Positions 7,859-15,420 of a stretch of DNA of 16,169 bases are shown here, one piece after another. The stretch's first letter is position 1; each line of letters starts with the position of its first letter. Origin of the DNA: Acidobacteriota bacterium (GTDB lineage Bacteria; Acidobacteriota; Terriglobia; Terriglobales; Acidobacteriaceae); NCBI GenBank assembly GCA_021810735.1, contig JAJZIF010000032.1, forward strand, positions 1 through 16,169, written 5' to 3'. A model generated the notes under the pieces. The model searched no databases and had not been told where the DNA came from. It saw only the letters and a list, made by a program, of their open reading frames with translations. The translations under genes were made by a program, and so were the position numbers.

Positions 7859-7873
7859 ACCTGCGTCGCAGGT
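7859..7873. promoter_or_regulatory. Inverted repeat upstream of the EamA pair, possible operator
   Basis: A perfect odd palindrome with 7-bp arms and a single central base (ACCTGCG, T, CGCAGGT) lies about 36-50 nt upstream of the transporter start, in the short space between the hpnJ terminator and the first transporter gene. The position suits a regulator site, but palindromes of this size are expected a few times by chance in 16 kb, and no promoter boxes could be placed around it with confidence. Confidence 0.2.
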
Positions 7874-7901
7874 TTGGCTCAGGGTGCTGCGGCTATCAAA
7901 G

Positions 7902-7934
7902 AAAACGCGGTCAGCTTTTTCGGGGCTGACCGCG
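7902..7934 (-). terminator. Rho-independent terminator after hpnJ
   Basis: On the minus strand a perfect 10-bp stem (CGCGGTCAGC pairing with GCTGACCGCG, at 7925-7934 and 7906-7915) closes a 9-nt loop and is followed by TTTTCTTT. It begins about 33 nt after the hpnJ stop. It separates the hpnJ transcript from the two EamA genes downstream, which therefore need their own promoter in 7823-7905. Confidence 0.75.
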
Positions 7935-7966
7935 CGGATAAAATCGAGTCCGACTGACGGCGACCC

Positions 7967-9442
7967 TCAGGCTCCCACTTGTTGCGTTGCCGCCAACGCT
8001 GCCTTGTCCCGTTTGCTCTTGGCAACCACGCGGTTGCGTTGCGCGCGCAATTTCAGAAAAGCCTTGGCTTCGACATATAGGCGAGGTAGATCGCGATTCG
8101 CAATTGCCTTGCTGACCACGCGCCACGCCGCCTTGGGACGGAAATAATATTCGTCATAGAAGCGATGGACCATCTCGAGAACGTATTCCGTGGGCAGGCC
8201 GGGGTACTCGACGTGGGCGAGTTGGTGACCTTCTTCATCGACCATGGCGCCGTTGTTGATGATGAAACCGTTGCTCTTGGCGAAGTCGTAAAACTCGGTG
8301 CCCGGATATGCGTGGGCAATGGAAACCTGAATCGTTTCCACATCGAGGGACTTGGCGAAATTGATCGTGTTGCGGATGGACTCCTTGGTTTCACCCGGCA
8401 ATCCTAGAATGAAATCGCCATGGATGGTCAGGCCAAGGTCGTGACAATCGCGAGTAAAGTCGCGCGCGCGTTCCACTGTGGCGCCCTTTTTGATGTTCTT
8501 CAGGATCTGCGGATCGCCGGATTCGAAGCCCACGATGAGCAGCCGGCAGCCGGCTTCACGCATCGCCTTCAATGTCTCGCGATCCGTGGTGACGCGGGAG
8601 GTGCAGGACCAGGTGAGATTCAGCGGCTTGAGCTTCTCGCACAACTCAATGGTGCGTACCTTTTGAATGTTGAACGTATCGTCGTCGAAGAAGTACTCTT
8701 TCACCTGCGGGAAAAGTTCTTTCGCGTGGGCCATTTCCGCGGCAACATCATCGGTCGAACGCTTCCGCCAGGCATGTCCGCTGAGGGTCTGGGGCCAGAG
8801 ACAAAATGTGCATTGCGCGGGGCAGCCGCGGGTGGAGTAGAGCGACACATAGGGATGCAGGAGGAACGGAACGTTATATTTGGTCACGTCCATGTTGCGC
8901 GCGTAGATGTCGGTGACCCAGGGCAATGCATCCAGGTCTTCGACCTGCGGGCGATCTGGATTGTGCACGATCTGGCCATTGTTGCGGTAGCTGATGCCGA
9001 GAATCTCATTCAGCGGCTTGCCGTTGGCAAATTCGACGACGGAGAAATCGAATTCGCGGCGGCAAACAAAGTCGATCACCGGGCACTCGTTCAGGGCGCG
9101 GTCCGGCGATGTTGTGACCGGCGGCCCAACAAATGCGATGCGAATCGAGGGATTGGCCGCCTTGATGGCTTCAGCGAGTTTTTGGTCGCCCTGCCAGCCG
9201 GGAGTGCTGGTGAAGAGCACCAGAAACTCGTACTGCTTACAGATCTCAATGGTCTCCGTCGCGGTGACATGGTGCGGCGGGGCATCGAGCAGGCGCGAAC
9301 CTTCCAGCATTCCCGCTGGATATGCTAGCCAGACGGGGTACCAGTAGGATTCAATTTCGCGGGTGGCGGGCCAGCGCGAACTGGCGCCACCATCGAAGTT
9401 CTGAAAGGAGGGCGGGTTAAGAAAGATTGTTTTTAGAGGCAT
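7967..9442 (-). CDS. hpnJ: Hopanoid radical SAM protein HpnJ (cyclitol ether formation)
   Basis: Radical SAM enzyme of 491 residues with an N-terminal cobalamin-binding-like domain (about 1-160) and a central radical SAM barrel. The [4Fe-4S] motif is GCPAQCTFC, Cys207, 211 and 214 in CxxxCxxC spacing. Further family signs are LNPPSFQNFDGGASSRW at the N-terminus, YFFDDDTFN, the GFESGDPQIL strand and HGDFILGLPGET. In Burkholderia, HpnJ is needed to turn bacteriohopanetetrol glucosamine into the cyclitol ether by ring contraction. The start at 9442 is chosen over the longer frame (9475) because AAGG lies 8 nt upstream and homology begins at MPLKTIFLNPP. The C-terminal 40 residues are very basic. 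hpnI and hpnK, which supply its substrate in other species, are not in this window. It is followed by an intrinsic terminator, and preceded on the same strand by tolC-like, TPR and hlyD-like genes. Confidence 0.9.
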   Translation of the reverse strand: MPLKTIFLNPPSFQNFDGGASSRWPATREIESYWYPVWLAYPAGMLEGSRLLDAPPHHVTATETIEICKQYEFLVLFTSTPGWQGDQKLAEAIKAANPSIRIAFVGPPVTTSPDRALNECPVIDFVCRREFDFSVVEFANGKPLNEILGISYRNNGQIVHNPDRPQVEDLDALPWVTDIYARNMDVTKYNVPFLLHPYVSLYSTRGCPAQCTFCLWPQTLSGHAWRKRSTDDVAAEMAHAKELFPQVKEYFFDDDTFNIQKVRTIELCEKLKPLNLTWSCTSRVTTDRETLKAMREAGCRLLIVGFESGDPQILKNIKKGATVERARDFTRDCHDLGLTIHGDFILGLPGETKESIRNTINFAKSLDVETIQVSIAHAYPGTEFYDFAKSNGFIINNGAMVDEEGHQLAHVEYPGLPTEYVLEMVHRFYDEYYFRPKAAWRVVSKAIANRDLPRLYVEAKAFLKLRAQRNRVVAKSKRDKAALAATQQVGA

Positions 9443-9555
9443 AGATTCAACCTTAAGTTTACCACTTGAAGGCACTGGAATGTCGTTTCCCGATGGCAGG
9501 CAGACAGGGTCCCTCTGCTCGTCTTTCCTATTTGGATGCGATTGGAGGTCAGGAG

Positions 9556-9569
9556 ATTTGCCGGCAAAT
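9556..9569. repeat. 14-bp perfect palindrome between the tolC-like gene and hpnJ
   Basis: ATTTGCCGGCAAAT reads the same on both strands and lies about 12 nt after the tolC-like stop and about 114 nt upstream of the hpnJ start. The surrounding 9443-9580 is the only non-coding gap where an hpnJ promoter could sit, so an operator is conceivable. There is no T-run next to it, so it is not a terminator. About one such 14-bp palindrome is expected by chance in a window of this size. Confidence 0.25.
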
Positions 9570-9580
9570 ATATTGTGGTT

Positions 9581-11032
9581 TCAATGAGATGGCGATGAAG
9601 ACTGAACCGTGGTGGAACTGGCCGTTGGTTGCGTACTCTGTTTTGCCCAATCTTCCAGGCCGCCCACGGCGTTCAGCAGGTCGAGTTTTGTGCGCGTTAC
9701 CTTGAATTGCGCGTCGCGCATATCCACGTAGCGGGTGCGCTCCTCAACGCGATATTGATCGGCCTGCTGTGGCGGCACTGGTTGACCATTGGCAGCGCCC
9801 TGGTTTATCTGGGTCACGATGGAGGCGAGAGTCTCACGCGCAAGTTGCTGCTGCAGGTCGGCCACCTGCTCCTGAGCTTCGAGTTCACGAAGACTGTGCC
9901 ACAGGGCAAAGTTGCCTTCATCGTTCTGGATGCGGGTCAACTCCGCCTGACGCTGTGCGCGAACCGCTTCTGCTTTCGACTCCAGCGCTTTATCCCGGCG
10001 AATGGGATCGAACAGCGGAAAAACCGCTTGAATGCCAATAGCAATATTGCTTTGCTGGAATGACTTGTAATATTGTTGGTAGCCGTTGAACGTGGAAAAT
10101 AGCTGGTATTGAAATGCCATGCCGACGGTGGGCCGGTAGTTCTGATTCTTATCTCCCATTGCGTTGAACTTTCTCGACTCCGCAGTGGCCAGGGCAGCCT
10201 GCACTACGGGGGAATTCTCCTCGTCGCGCATCAGGGAATGAAAGTCCAGATCGGGCAGCGGTGGAACGGTCGAAGCAGCCGGAATAATTGCGTCCGCGTC
10301 CAGCCCGGTCATTGAGGCCAGATATCTCCGAAGTTCATCGGCATGGTCCTCCATCTGAATCGCACGCAACTGAATCCGTGCGCGCGTTAACTGTGCCTGC
10401 GTCAGGCTGCGTTCGCTCTCCAGTCCTGCATGCAAGCGGTCTTCTACAATTGTGACCATCGTGTCCGTATGTGCGACTGCGTCGTTCAAAGCGGCAATCT
10501 GTTTCAATGTGTTGTCGAGTTCGATGTACTTCAAGGAAGCGTCGAGGATTACTTGTTGCCGGGCATTTTTGACAGATAGCGTCGCTGCTTTGAGAGCAGC
10601 ACTCGTGGAGCGGATGTAATCATGTTGCGAAAAACTGAATAGCAGCGAATTGGAGCCTACATTAAAAATGTAGGGGCCGCCGATCGGGAAGCCGTAGGAA
10701 TAGCCGAGCCCGGAGCCAATCGAAAAATTCGGGATATAAGCGTTGCGGGTTTCGTTCCATGTTCCGCGTGCATGCAGTTGTTCGGCTTCTGCAATCTGCA
10801 CGGTCTTGCTGTTACGAAGGGCAAGATCGATGATCGTGTAGAGCGACACATCCCCGGCTGGAGCGGCTGCGTTCTCGGCGGCCGATCCAGGCGAAGTGGA
10901 ATCCGTCGGCGATGGAGTGGAATAGACGATTGTCGCGGCGGGAGCATTCGGCAGTTGGGCGCCAGGAGCCTGGGCATGGGCTGCCACGGCCAGGAAAAAT
11001 CCCGTTGCCAGCACTGTGAGGATTCGTTTCAA
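9581..11032 (-). CDS. TolC-family outer membrane efflux protein
   Basis: Protein of about 483 residues, the length of the outer membrane efflux protein (OEP) family. It is the outer-membrane channel of a tripartite exporter. The mature part has two long coiled-coil repeats: the first from IIDLALRNSKTVQIAEAEQ to the helix LDNTLKQIAALNDAVAHTDT, the second with AALATAESRKFNAMG, YRPTVGMAFQYQ and FPLFDPIRRDKALESKAEAVRAQRQAEL. A beta-strand segment YIPNFSIGSGLGYSYGFP follows the first helix as expected. The proposed start is TTG at 11032, with AGGAG ten bases upstream; it gives MKRILTVLATGFFLAVAAHA then QAPG, a good signal peptide with an AHA cleavage site. ATG at 11059 or 11083 would put a charged, Cys-containing stretch before it and lack a ribosome binding site. 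It probably works with the HlyD-type adaptor encoded upstream on the same strand. Confidence 0.87.
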   Translation of the reverse strand: MKRILTVLATGFFLAVAAHAQAPGAQLPNAPAATIVYSTPSPTDSTSPGSAAENAAAPAGDVSLYTIIDLALRNSKTVQIAEAEQLHARGTWNETRNAYIPNFSIGSGLGYSYGFPIGGPYIFNVGSNSLLFSFSQHDYIRSTSAALKAATLSVKNARQQVILDASLKYIELDNTLKQIAALNDAVAHTDTMVTIVEDRLHAGLESERSLTQAQLTRARIQLRAIQMEDHADELRRYLASMTGLDADAIIPAASTVPPLPDLDFHSLMRDEENSPVVQAALATAESRKFNAMGDKNQNYRPTVGMAFQYQLFSTFNGYQQYYKSFQQSNIAIGIQAVFPLFDPIRRDKALESKAEAVRAQRQAELTRIQNDEGNFALWHSLRELEAQEQVADLQQQLARETLASIVTQINQGAANGQPVPPQQADQYRVEERTRYVDMRDAQFKVTRTKLDLLNAVGGLEDWAKQSTQPTASSTTVQSSSPSH

Positions 11033-11156
11033 GTTGCAATTGCTCCTGTTACGGCCCATGCATCCGACCGGGCGCTTGCCCATCCCATCTGATTCTAAAT
11101 GGGTGTCGTCATCGAGATTTGAGCCGGTTGCATTCTGTGCATAGAAAACGGCAGGA

Positions 11157-12185
11157 TCAAGCTCCGCGTGTCGCCTGTTGCGCGGGCGCATAGTTGCTGG
11201 CCAATGCGCGCGCGGCCGCATATTCCCGCTGCGCGTCTGCCCGATCACCCTGCGATGCCAGCAAATTGCCCAACTGTACATCCACCTGAAACGCAGGCGC
11301 GTCTTCCGATTGTTGCGACGAGGCAAGATACTGCTGCAACAACTGCTCCGCCCGCGGGATGTTTTGATGGTTCTGGATCAGCAAAGTCGCGGCCTGGACC
11401 AGAGCGATGCCTTTGGCAGGATCAGCCGCCACGCCGTTTTCAATCGCCTGCAGCATCGCGGAAAAGTTTTTTCGGTCTGCGTAGAAGCCCGCCAGATTCA
11501 TCCATTGTTCCGCAGGATAGCGCGAAGTCTGAATGGCCAGCTTCCAGTCCTTCTCCGCGGCGGAAAAGTCCGAGTTTTTCTCGGCAATCTTCGCCTGCAA
11601 TTCGTAGCAGCGAGATGCGTCGAGGGGCGCCAGTTGCTGGGCGATCTGTTGCGCGTGTTCCAGCCCGCCACCGATGAGCCGCGGGACGTCGACATCATAT
11701 TCGCCAAGATCCGACAATGCGGAAAGATTCTTTGGATCCAGCCGCACCGCGGTTTCAAATTCCGCATGGACTTTTCTAGCCAGAGAATACGCGCTTCGAA
11801 GGGAAGCATGCGCCGCAGCGCCGCCATAGGCGCGTCCCAACCAGAGATGATAGTTGCTGTTATTCGGTTCCAACCGCACCGCTTGTTCGCACTCCTGCTC
11901 CGCATCGGGCCATCGTTCTTCCTGAAGATATACGCGGCATAACAGGTCGTGGGCGGCGGCATCGGTGGAATGATTGGCGAGCCGCAGTTGCAGCAGGGAA
12001 ATGGCGTCGTTGGCGCGTCCGGTCTTTAAATCCCGGCGGATGGATGGGTATACTTTCGGGCTTGCGGTGGTTGGCGACGCCAGCAGTTCGGGTTGCATGG
12101 TCAGGCTGAAGATCGCGCCGCAAACCAACCATGCCGCGGTGGCAAGGACGCGACGCAACGATTGCGATGAAGCCAAAAATTCCAT
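11157..12185 (-). CDS. Secreted or membrane-anchored TPR-repeat protein
   Basis: Protein of 342 residues with an N-terminal hydrophobic segment (about 11-37, after SLRRV) that is a signal peptide or anchor, so it acts in the periplasm. The rest is helical tetratricopeptide-like repeats: DAISLLQLRLANHSTDAAAH, then a near-consensus unit with EERWPDAEQECEQAVRLEPN, HAEFETAVRLDPKNLSALS, and later SAAEKDWKLAIQTSRYPAEQ and IPRAEQLLQQYLASSQ. It sits between the adaptor (3-nt gap, sharing its transcript) and the tolC-like gene (about 124-nt gap to the proposed start). The function is unknown; by context it may scaffold or regulate the export complex. Very similar TPR proteins occur in many acidobacterial loci of unrelated function, so the link to export is only positional. 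Confidence 0.75.
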   Translation of the reverse strand: MEFLASSQSLRRVLATAAWLVCGAIFSLTMQPELLASPTTASPKVYPSIRRDLKTGRANDAISLLQLRLANHSTDAAAHDLLCRVYLQEERWPDAEQECEQAVRLEPNNSNYHLWLGRAYGGAAAHASLRSAYSLARKVHAEFETAVRLDPKNLSALSDLGEYDVDVPRLIGGGLEHAQQIAQQLAPLDASRCYELQAKIAEKNSDFSAAEKDWKLAIQTSRYPAEQWMNLAGFYADRKNFSAMLQAIENGVAADPAKGIALVQAATLLIQNHQNIPRAEQLLQQYLASSQQSEDAPAFQVDVQLGNLLASQGDRADAQREYAAARALASNYAPAQQATRGA

Positions 12186-12188
12186 GGG

Positions 12189-13439
12189 TTATTCCGCGCG
12201 CTGCACAGCGAGGCCGCTGGATAGAGTGGAACCATCGGTCGCGGTGAGAGCGACGACGGTATTTTCATCAAGACCTGAAACGATTTGGACCTGGGTCAGA
12301 TTCAGGGCGCCAATTTTCACCGGAGTTCGCTTCAGATGGCCATCGACAACGCGAAACACATAATCCTGCCCACCGTCATCGATACGCAGAGCTTCACGCG
12401 GAACCAGCAGCACATTGTGCAGGTCTTGCAGGGTAACGGTGATGGTGACATTGGTATTTGGCAACAGAGTTTCGTCCGCGTCGTCGACAGAAACCAGCGC
12501 TTCGCCTACATTCCGGGTGCCATAGGTGATGATGGTGCTCGGCGTGCGAATCACTCGCCCGTGCCAGGCCCGCGCAGGAAGCGCAGCCCAGACGATTTTT
12601 ACAGGCTGGCCGATAGCCAGTCTTCCGATCTCCGGCTCGTCGAAATACGCATGCACCTGAATCTGCTTCAAGTTGGCCAACTGGAGCAATTGGGAGCCCG
12701 CGGAAACAAAATCGCTGGTTCGCGTAGAGACGGAGTAGACAGTTCCCGCGAAAGGGGCACGCACATTTTCCTTTTGGAGCGTGTCGAGTGCCGATGCGTA
12801 TGCGGCCTGGGCATTCTCCAGATTCGCCGTGGCATGTTGCAGGTCGATGGGGGCAAAACTCTGCGTCTGCTGCTGGCCCATGACGCTCAAGGCTGCATCG
12901 TCGGCGGCAACGGCGCGGCGCGCTGCGTCGACTTCGCTGGCGGATGCGGCGCCTTGTTGCTGCAATTTTTCCAGCGTGGCCAGGGTAGTTGCATCCTGGT
13001 TGCGCTGCATTTTCGCCTTGCCGATATTTCCGGACAATGCGATCTGCTGGTTCCGCGTACCGCCGTATTGCAGTGCTTGCAGTGCCGCCTGTGCTCCGCG
13101 TACAGCCGCGCGTGCCGCGGCAACCTGCGAACGGGCCTCGGAATCGTCGAGTGCGACGAGGAGTTGGCCTGCTTGGACTTTTTCGCCCTCATGCACATAG
13201 ACGGCTTTCACCGTCCCGGCCATGGGACTGTACGCCGCAAAATTGTGAATGGGTTCTACCACGCCGTTGGTTGGTAGCGTGGTGGTCAGTTCTCCGAGTT
13301 GCGCCGTGCCCATCCGTACCTTCACGACGCTGCGGGTAAAGTAGTGCAGCAGCAACGCTGCAACGAGAAGAGCCAAGGCGAGAAAGGCCAAAATTTTACG
13401 GCGTTTGCGGGCCGGGTCTTGTGGAGATGCAGGGGCCAT
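12189..13439 (-). CDS. HlyD/RND-type periplasmic adaptor (membrane fusion protein)
   Basis: Membrane fusion protein of 416 residues. A basic start (ARKRRK) precedes a single transmembrane anchor at about 14-34; no lipobox Cys is seen. The split lipoyl domain starts with YSPMAGTVKAVYVHEGEKVQAGQLLVALDD (about 69-98) and closes with VRAPFAGTVYSVSTRTSDFVSAGSQLLQL. Between them lies an alpha-hairpin rich in Ala and Gln (about 100-210), the part that meets TolC. The C-terminal beta-barrel and membrane-proximal domains follow (EIGRLAIGQPVKIVW, LLVPREALRIDDGGQDYVFRV). This is the adaptor of a tripartite exporter, probably paired with the TolC-type protein downstream. No ABC permease/ATPase or RND pump is encoded in the window, so the inner-membrane partner must lie elsewhere or be shared. 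The start at 13439 has no strong ribosome binding site. It is divergent from queF. Confidence 0.87.
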   Translation of the reverse strand: MAPASPQDPARKRRKILAFLALALLVAALLLHYFTRSVVKVRMGTAQLGELTTTLPTNGVVEPIHNFAAYSPMAGTVKAVYVHEGEKVQAGQLLVALDDSEARSQVAAARAAVRGAQAALQALQYGGTRNQQIALSGNIGKAKMQRNQDATTLATLEKLQQQGAASASEVDAARRAVAADDAALSVMGQQQTQSFAPIDLQHATANLENAQAAYASALDTLQKENVRAPFAGTVYSVSTRTSDFVSAGSQLLQLANLKQIQVHAYFDEPEIGRLAIGQPVKIVWAALPARAWHGRVIRTPSTIITYGTRNVGEALVSVDDADETLLPNTNVTITVTLQDLHNVLLVPREALRIDDGGQDYVFRVVDGHLKRTPVKIGALNLTQVQIVSGLDENTVVALTATDGSTLSSGLAVQRAE

Positions 13440-13637
13440 ATTGGAATCTTGGTATCTCTTAGAAGAATCAGTATATAAGACGGAGGAATCCGAGTCCGCG
13501 ATTCATCAGGCGAGCGGGTATCTTGCAGGGTATATGTCGGGAGAGGGTCGAAAATTCTATCTGGATTCAGCCGCATCCGGCACGTACAGCGGCAATCGCG
13601 CAGAATTCGAGCCGCCATTTTCGTACAATCACGGTAT
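13440..13637. promoter_or_regulatory. Divergent intergenic region, adaptor operon versus queF
   Basis: Non-coding region of 198 bases between two divergent genes, so it must hold promoters for both unless long leaders are used. On the + strand TTGGTA (13449-13454) and TATATA (13472-13477) stand 17 nt apart, a fair sigma70-type pair. On the - strand the overlapping TATACT (13475-13470) is a good -10 match about 30 nt before the adaptor ATG, but its -35 is poor. No preQ1 riboswitch fold was recognised ahead of queF. These calls are by eye only. Confidence 0.3.
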
Positions 13638-14066
13638 ATGTCCTCGACAGCCAAACCAAGCCTTCCGCGCTATACAGAAGATCATGCACGGGCCGGTCTC
13701 GATCACAAGTTCCCCGCAATCGAGACCTGGCCGAACCAGTTTCCCGGCTATGAGATTCTCATCGACGATCCGGAGTTTACGTCCGTCTGCCCAAAAACCG
13801 GACTGCCGGACTTTGGCGACATCGTTTTGCGTTATGTGCCACGGAAGAAATGTTTGGAGCTGAAGTCCTACAAGGAATATCTCTTCTCCTACCGCAATCT
13901 GGGAATCTTTCAGGAGAACGTCGTCAACCAGGTATTGAAAGATGTCGTCCGGGCATGCAATCCCGTCTGGGCAACGGTGCGCGGAGAGTTCCGTCCGCGC
14001 GGCGGTATCTCGACTATCGTGGAAGCACGCTGGCCACTTCCAAAAATGCAAACAAAACGGAAATAG
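13638..14066 (+). CDS. queF: NADPH-dependent preQ0 reductase QueF
   Basis: Protein of 142 residues, the size of the unimodular (type I) QueF family of the tunneling fold. It reduces the nitrile of preQ0 (7-cyano-7-deazaguanine) to the amine preQ1 in cytoplasmic queuosine synthesis. Catalytic residues fall at the expected spacing: Cys51 in FTSVCPKTG (nucleophile), Asp58 in PDFGD, and Glu93 in FQENVVN, matching Cys55, Asp62 and Glu97 of the Bacillus subtilis enzyme with a constant offset of four. The signature ELKSYKEYLFSYRN (74-87) is the QueF family motif that binds NADPH and distinguishes it from GTP cyclohydrolase I. The start at 13638 lacks an obvious ribosome binding site, but the N-terminus fits family length. 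No other queuosine genes are nearby, so it is a stand-alone unit; the MFS remnant begins 40 bases after it. Confidence 0.95.
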   Translation: MSSTAKPSLPRYTEDHARAGLDHKFPAIETWPNQFPGYEILIDDPEFTSVCPKTGLPDFGDIVLRYVPRKKCLELKSYKEYLFSYRNLGIFQENVVNQVLKDVVRACNPVWATVRGEFRPRGGISTIVEARWPLPKMQTKRK

Positions 14067-14106
14067 CCAATCCGTAGCGGCCCCGGCCCTGATATGCTGG
14101 CGGCTC

Positions 14107-15354
14107 ATGCCAGCCAAGACAGCGCACACGCCGGGTCCACTGCCAGCATCGGCTGCCTGGATCGCGCTGGCGCTGCTGACCGCCCTGAATCTGCTGAACT
14201 ACACGGACCGCTATGTGCTGGCGGGGGCGCAGCCGCTGATCCAGCGGGCATTTCATGTGGACGATGAACGAGTCGGCGCGCTGACCTTCGCGTTCTTCAT
14301 TACCTACATGCTGGCCGCTCCGCTGACTGGATGGCTGGGCGATCGCTTTCCACGCAAGCCGCTCATCATTGCTGGAGCACTGCTGTGGAGTTTGCTGACG
14401 TTGCTCACGGCGTTCGTTCATACCTTTGGCGAACTCTATCTGCGCCACGCGCTGGTGGGGATCGGGGAGGCGAGCTTCTGTATTTTCGCTCCCGCGCTGC
14501 TGTCGGACTATTGGCCGCCAGCGCAGCGCAATCGCATCCTGACAATTTTTTATCTCTCTTTGCCAATTGGCGCTGCGTTGGGTTACATCCTGGGCGGAAC
14601 GCTGGGGCAGACCTACGGATGGCGCGCGCCATTTTATGTGGCTGCGGTTCCCGGGTAGCTGGTTGTTGTTCTGGTCTGGATTTTTCTGCGTGAGCCTGCG
14701 CGCGGCGCCACCGAGCCGCTCGCGACCAAGCCGGACCGCGCTACGCTCGCTGGTCTCGTACGCAACCCGGCCTACTGGACGGCAACACTCGGCATGGCCA
14801 TGATGGTCTTCACGATGGGAGGCATTTCCGTCTGGATGCCTACGTTTCTTTATCGCTACGGGCACCATTCGCTGGCCAGCGCCAGTCAGATTCTGGGAGC
14901 CATTACGGTCGTGGACGGCATTGCCGGAACCTGGTTTGGCGGATGGCTGGCGCAACGGTGGCTGCGGCGCAACAAGGCCGCCCTCTATCTGCTCTCCGCG
15001 TGGAGCGTTCTGCTGACAGCGCCGTTTGCACTCCTCATGTTTTATGGGCCGCGGGCCGCGATGGTGCCGTGCCTGGCGGTAGCGGAGTTTCTGCTGTTTC
15101 TGAACACCGGGCCATTGAACGCCGCCATTGTGAATGCGGTCGATGCGCCCATCCGCTCGACCGCCATCGCCATCGAGCTATTCATGATCCATGCACTGGG
15201 CGATGCGCCTTCGCCCCGCATTATCGGATGGATCTCCGACCATTCCTCGCTGCGCGAAGGACTGGCCATTACGCTGGTGACATTGGTCCTTTCCGCCGTC
15301 CTGATTTTTGCCGGCGCGCGCTATGCGCCCAATCTGGACACGGTCGCTGCTTGA
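14107..15354 (+). pseudogene. Spinster-like MFS transporter interrupted by an in-frame amber codon
   Basis: The frame encodes a 415-codon major facilitator superfamily protein, similar to the bacterial Spinster-like group: LNYTDRYVLAGAQPLIQ in helix 1, motif A GWLGDRFPRK at about 75-84, RHALVGIGEASFCIFAPALLSDYW in helices 4-5, and GWRAPFYVAAVPG ahead of helix 6. A TAG at 14656-14658 (codon 184) stops translation inside helix 6. The same frame continues at once with LVVVLVWIFLREPARG and six further helices to a normal stop at 15352-15354. The family expects Leu at this point (PGLL), so one base change from TTG would explain the stop. There is no frameshift and no other damage, so the lesion is either very recent, a sequencing error, or read through. 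The start at 14107 gives a normal N-terminus but a weak ribosome binding site. Confidence 0.8.
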
Positions 15355-15420
15355 AGTGATTTGCCGAATTCGATGGAAACAGGCAACCAGGCAGCCTGAG
15401 AATCGGCATACTAGAGAGAC

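Noticed and set aside
8420..9328. 302-residue open frame on the plus strand
   Set aside because: It lies wholly antisense to hpnJ, which has an intact radical SAM motif and a good ribosome binding site. It is a shadow of GC-rich codon use.
11033..11156. Gap between the TPR gene and the tolC-like gene
   Set aside because: Examined for a small gene, terminator or promoter. No hairpin with a T-run and no convincing -35/-10 pair was found, so the three genes are treated as one likely transcript.
12285..13277. 330-residue open frame on the plus strand
   Set aside because: Antisense to the HlyD-type adaptor; no domain, and the lipoyl and hairpin features on the minus strand are convincing.
13440..13637. 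Possible preQ1 riboswitch upstream of queF
   Set aside because: No compact hairpin with an A-rich tail able to form the preQ1-I pseudoknot was found, and the ribosome-binding region before queF does not pair with an upstream element that I could see.
14014..14955. 313-residue open frame on the minus strand spanning the MFS amber codon
   Set aside because: Considered as a real gene that would explain the break in the MFS frame, but its product is Arg/Gln-rich without domains, while the plus strand encodes clear MFS helices on both sides of the stop.
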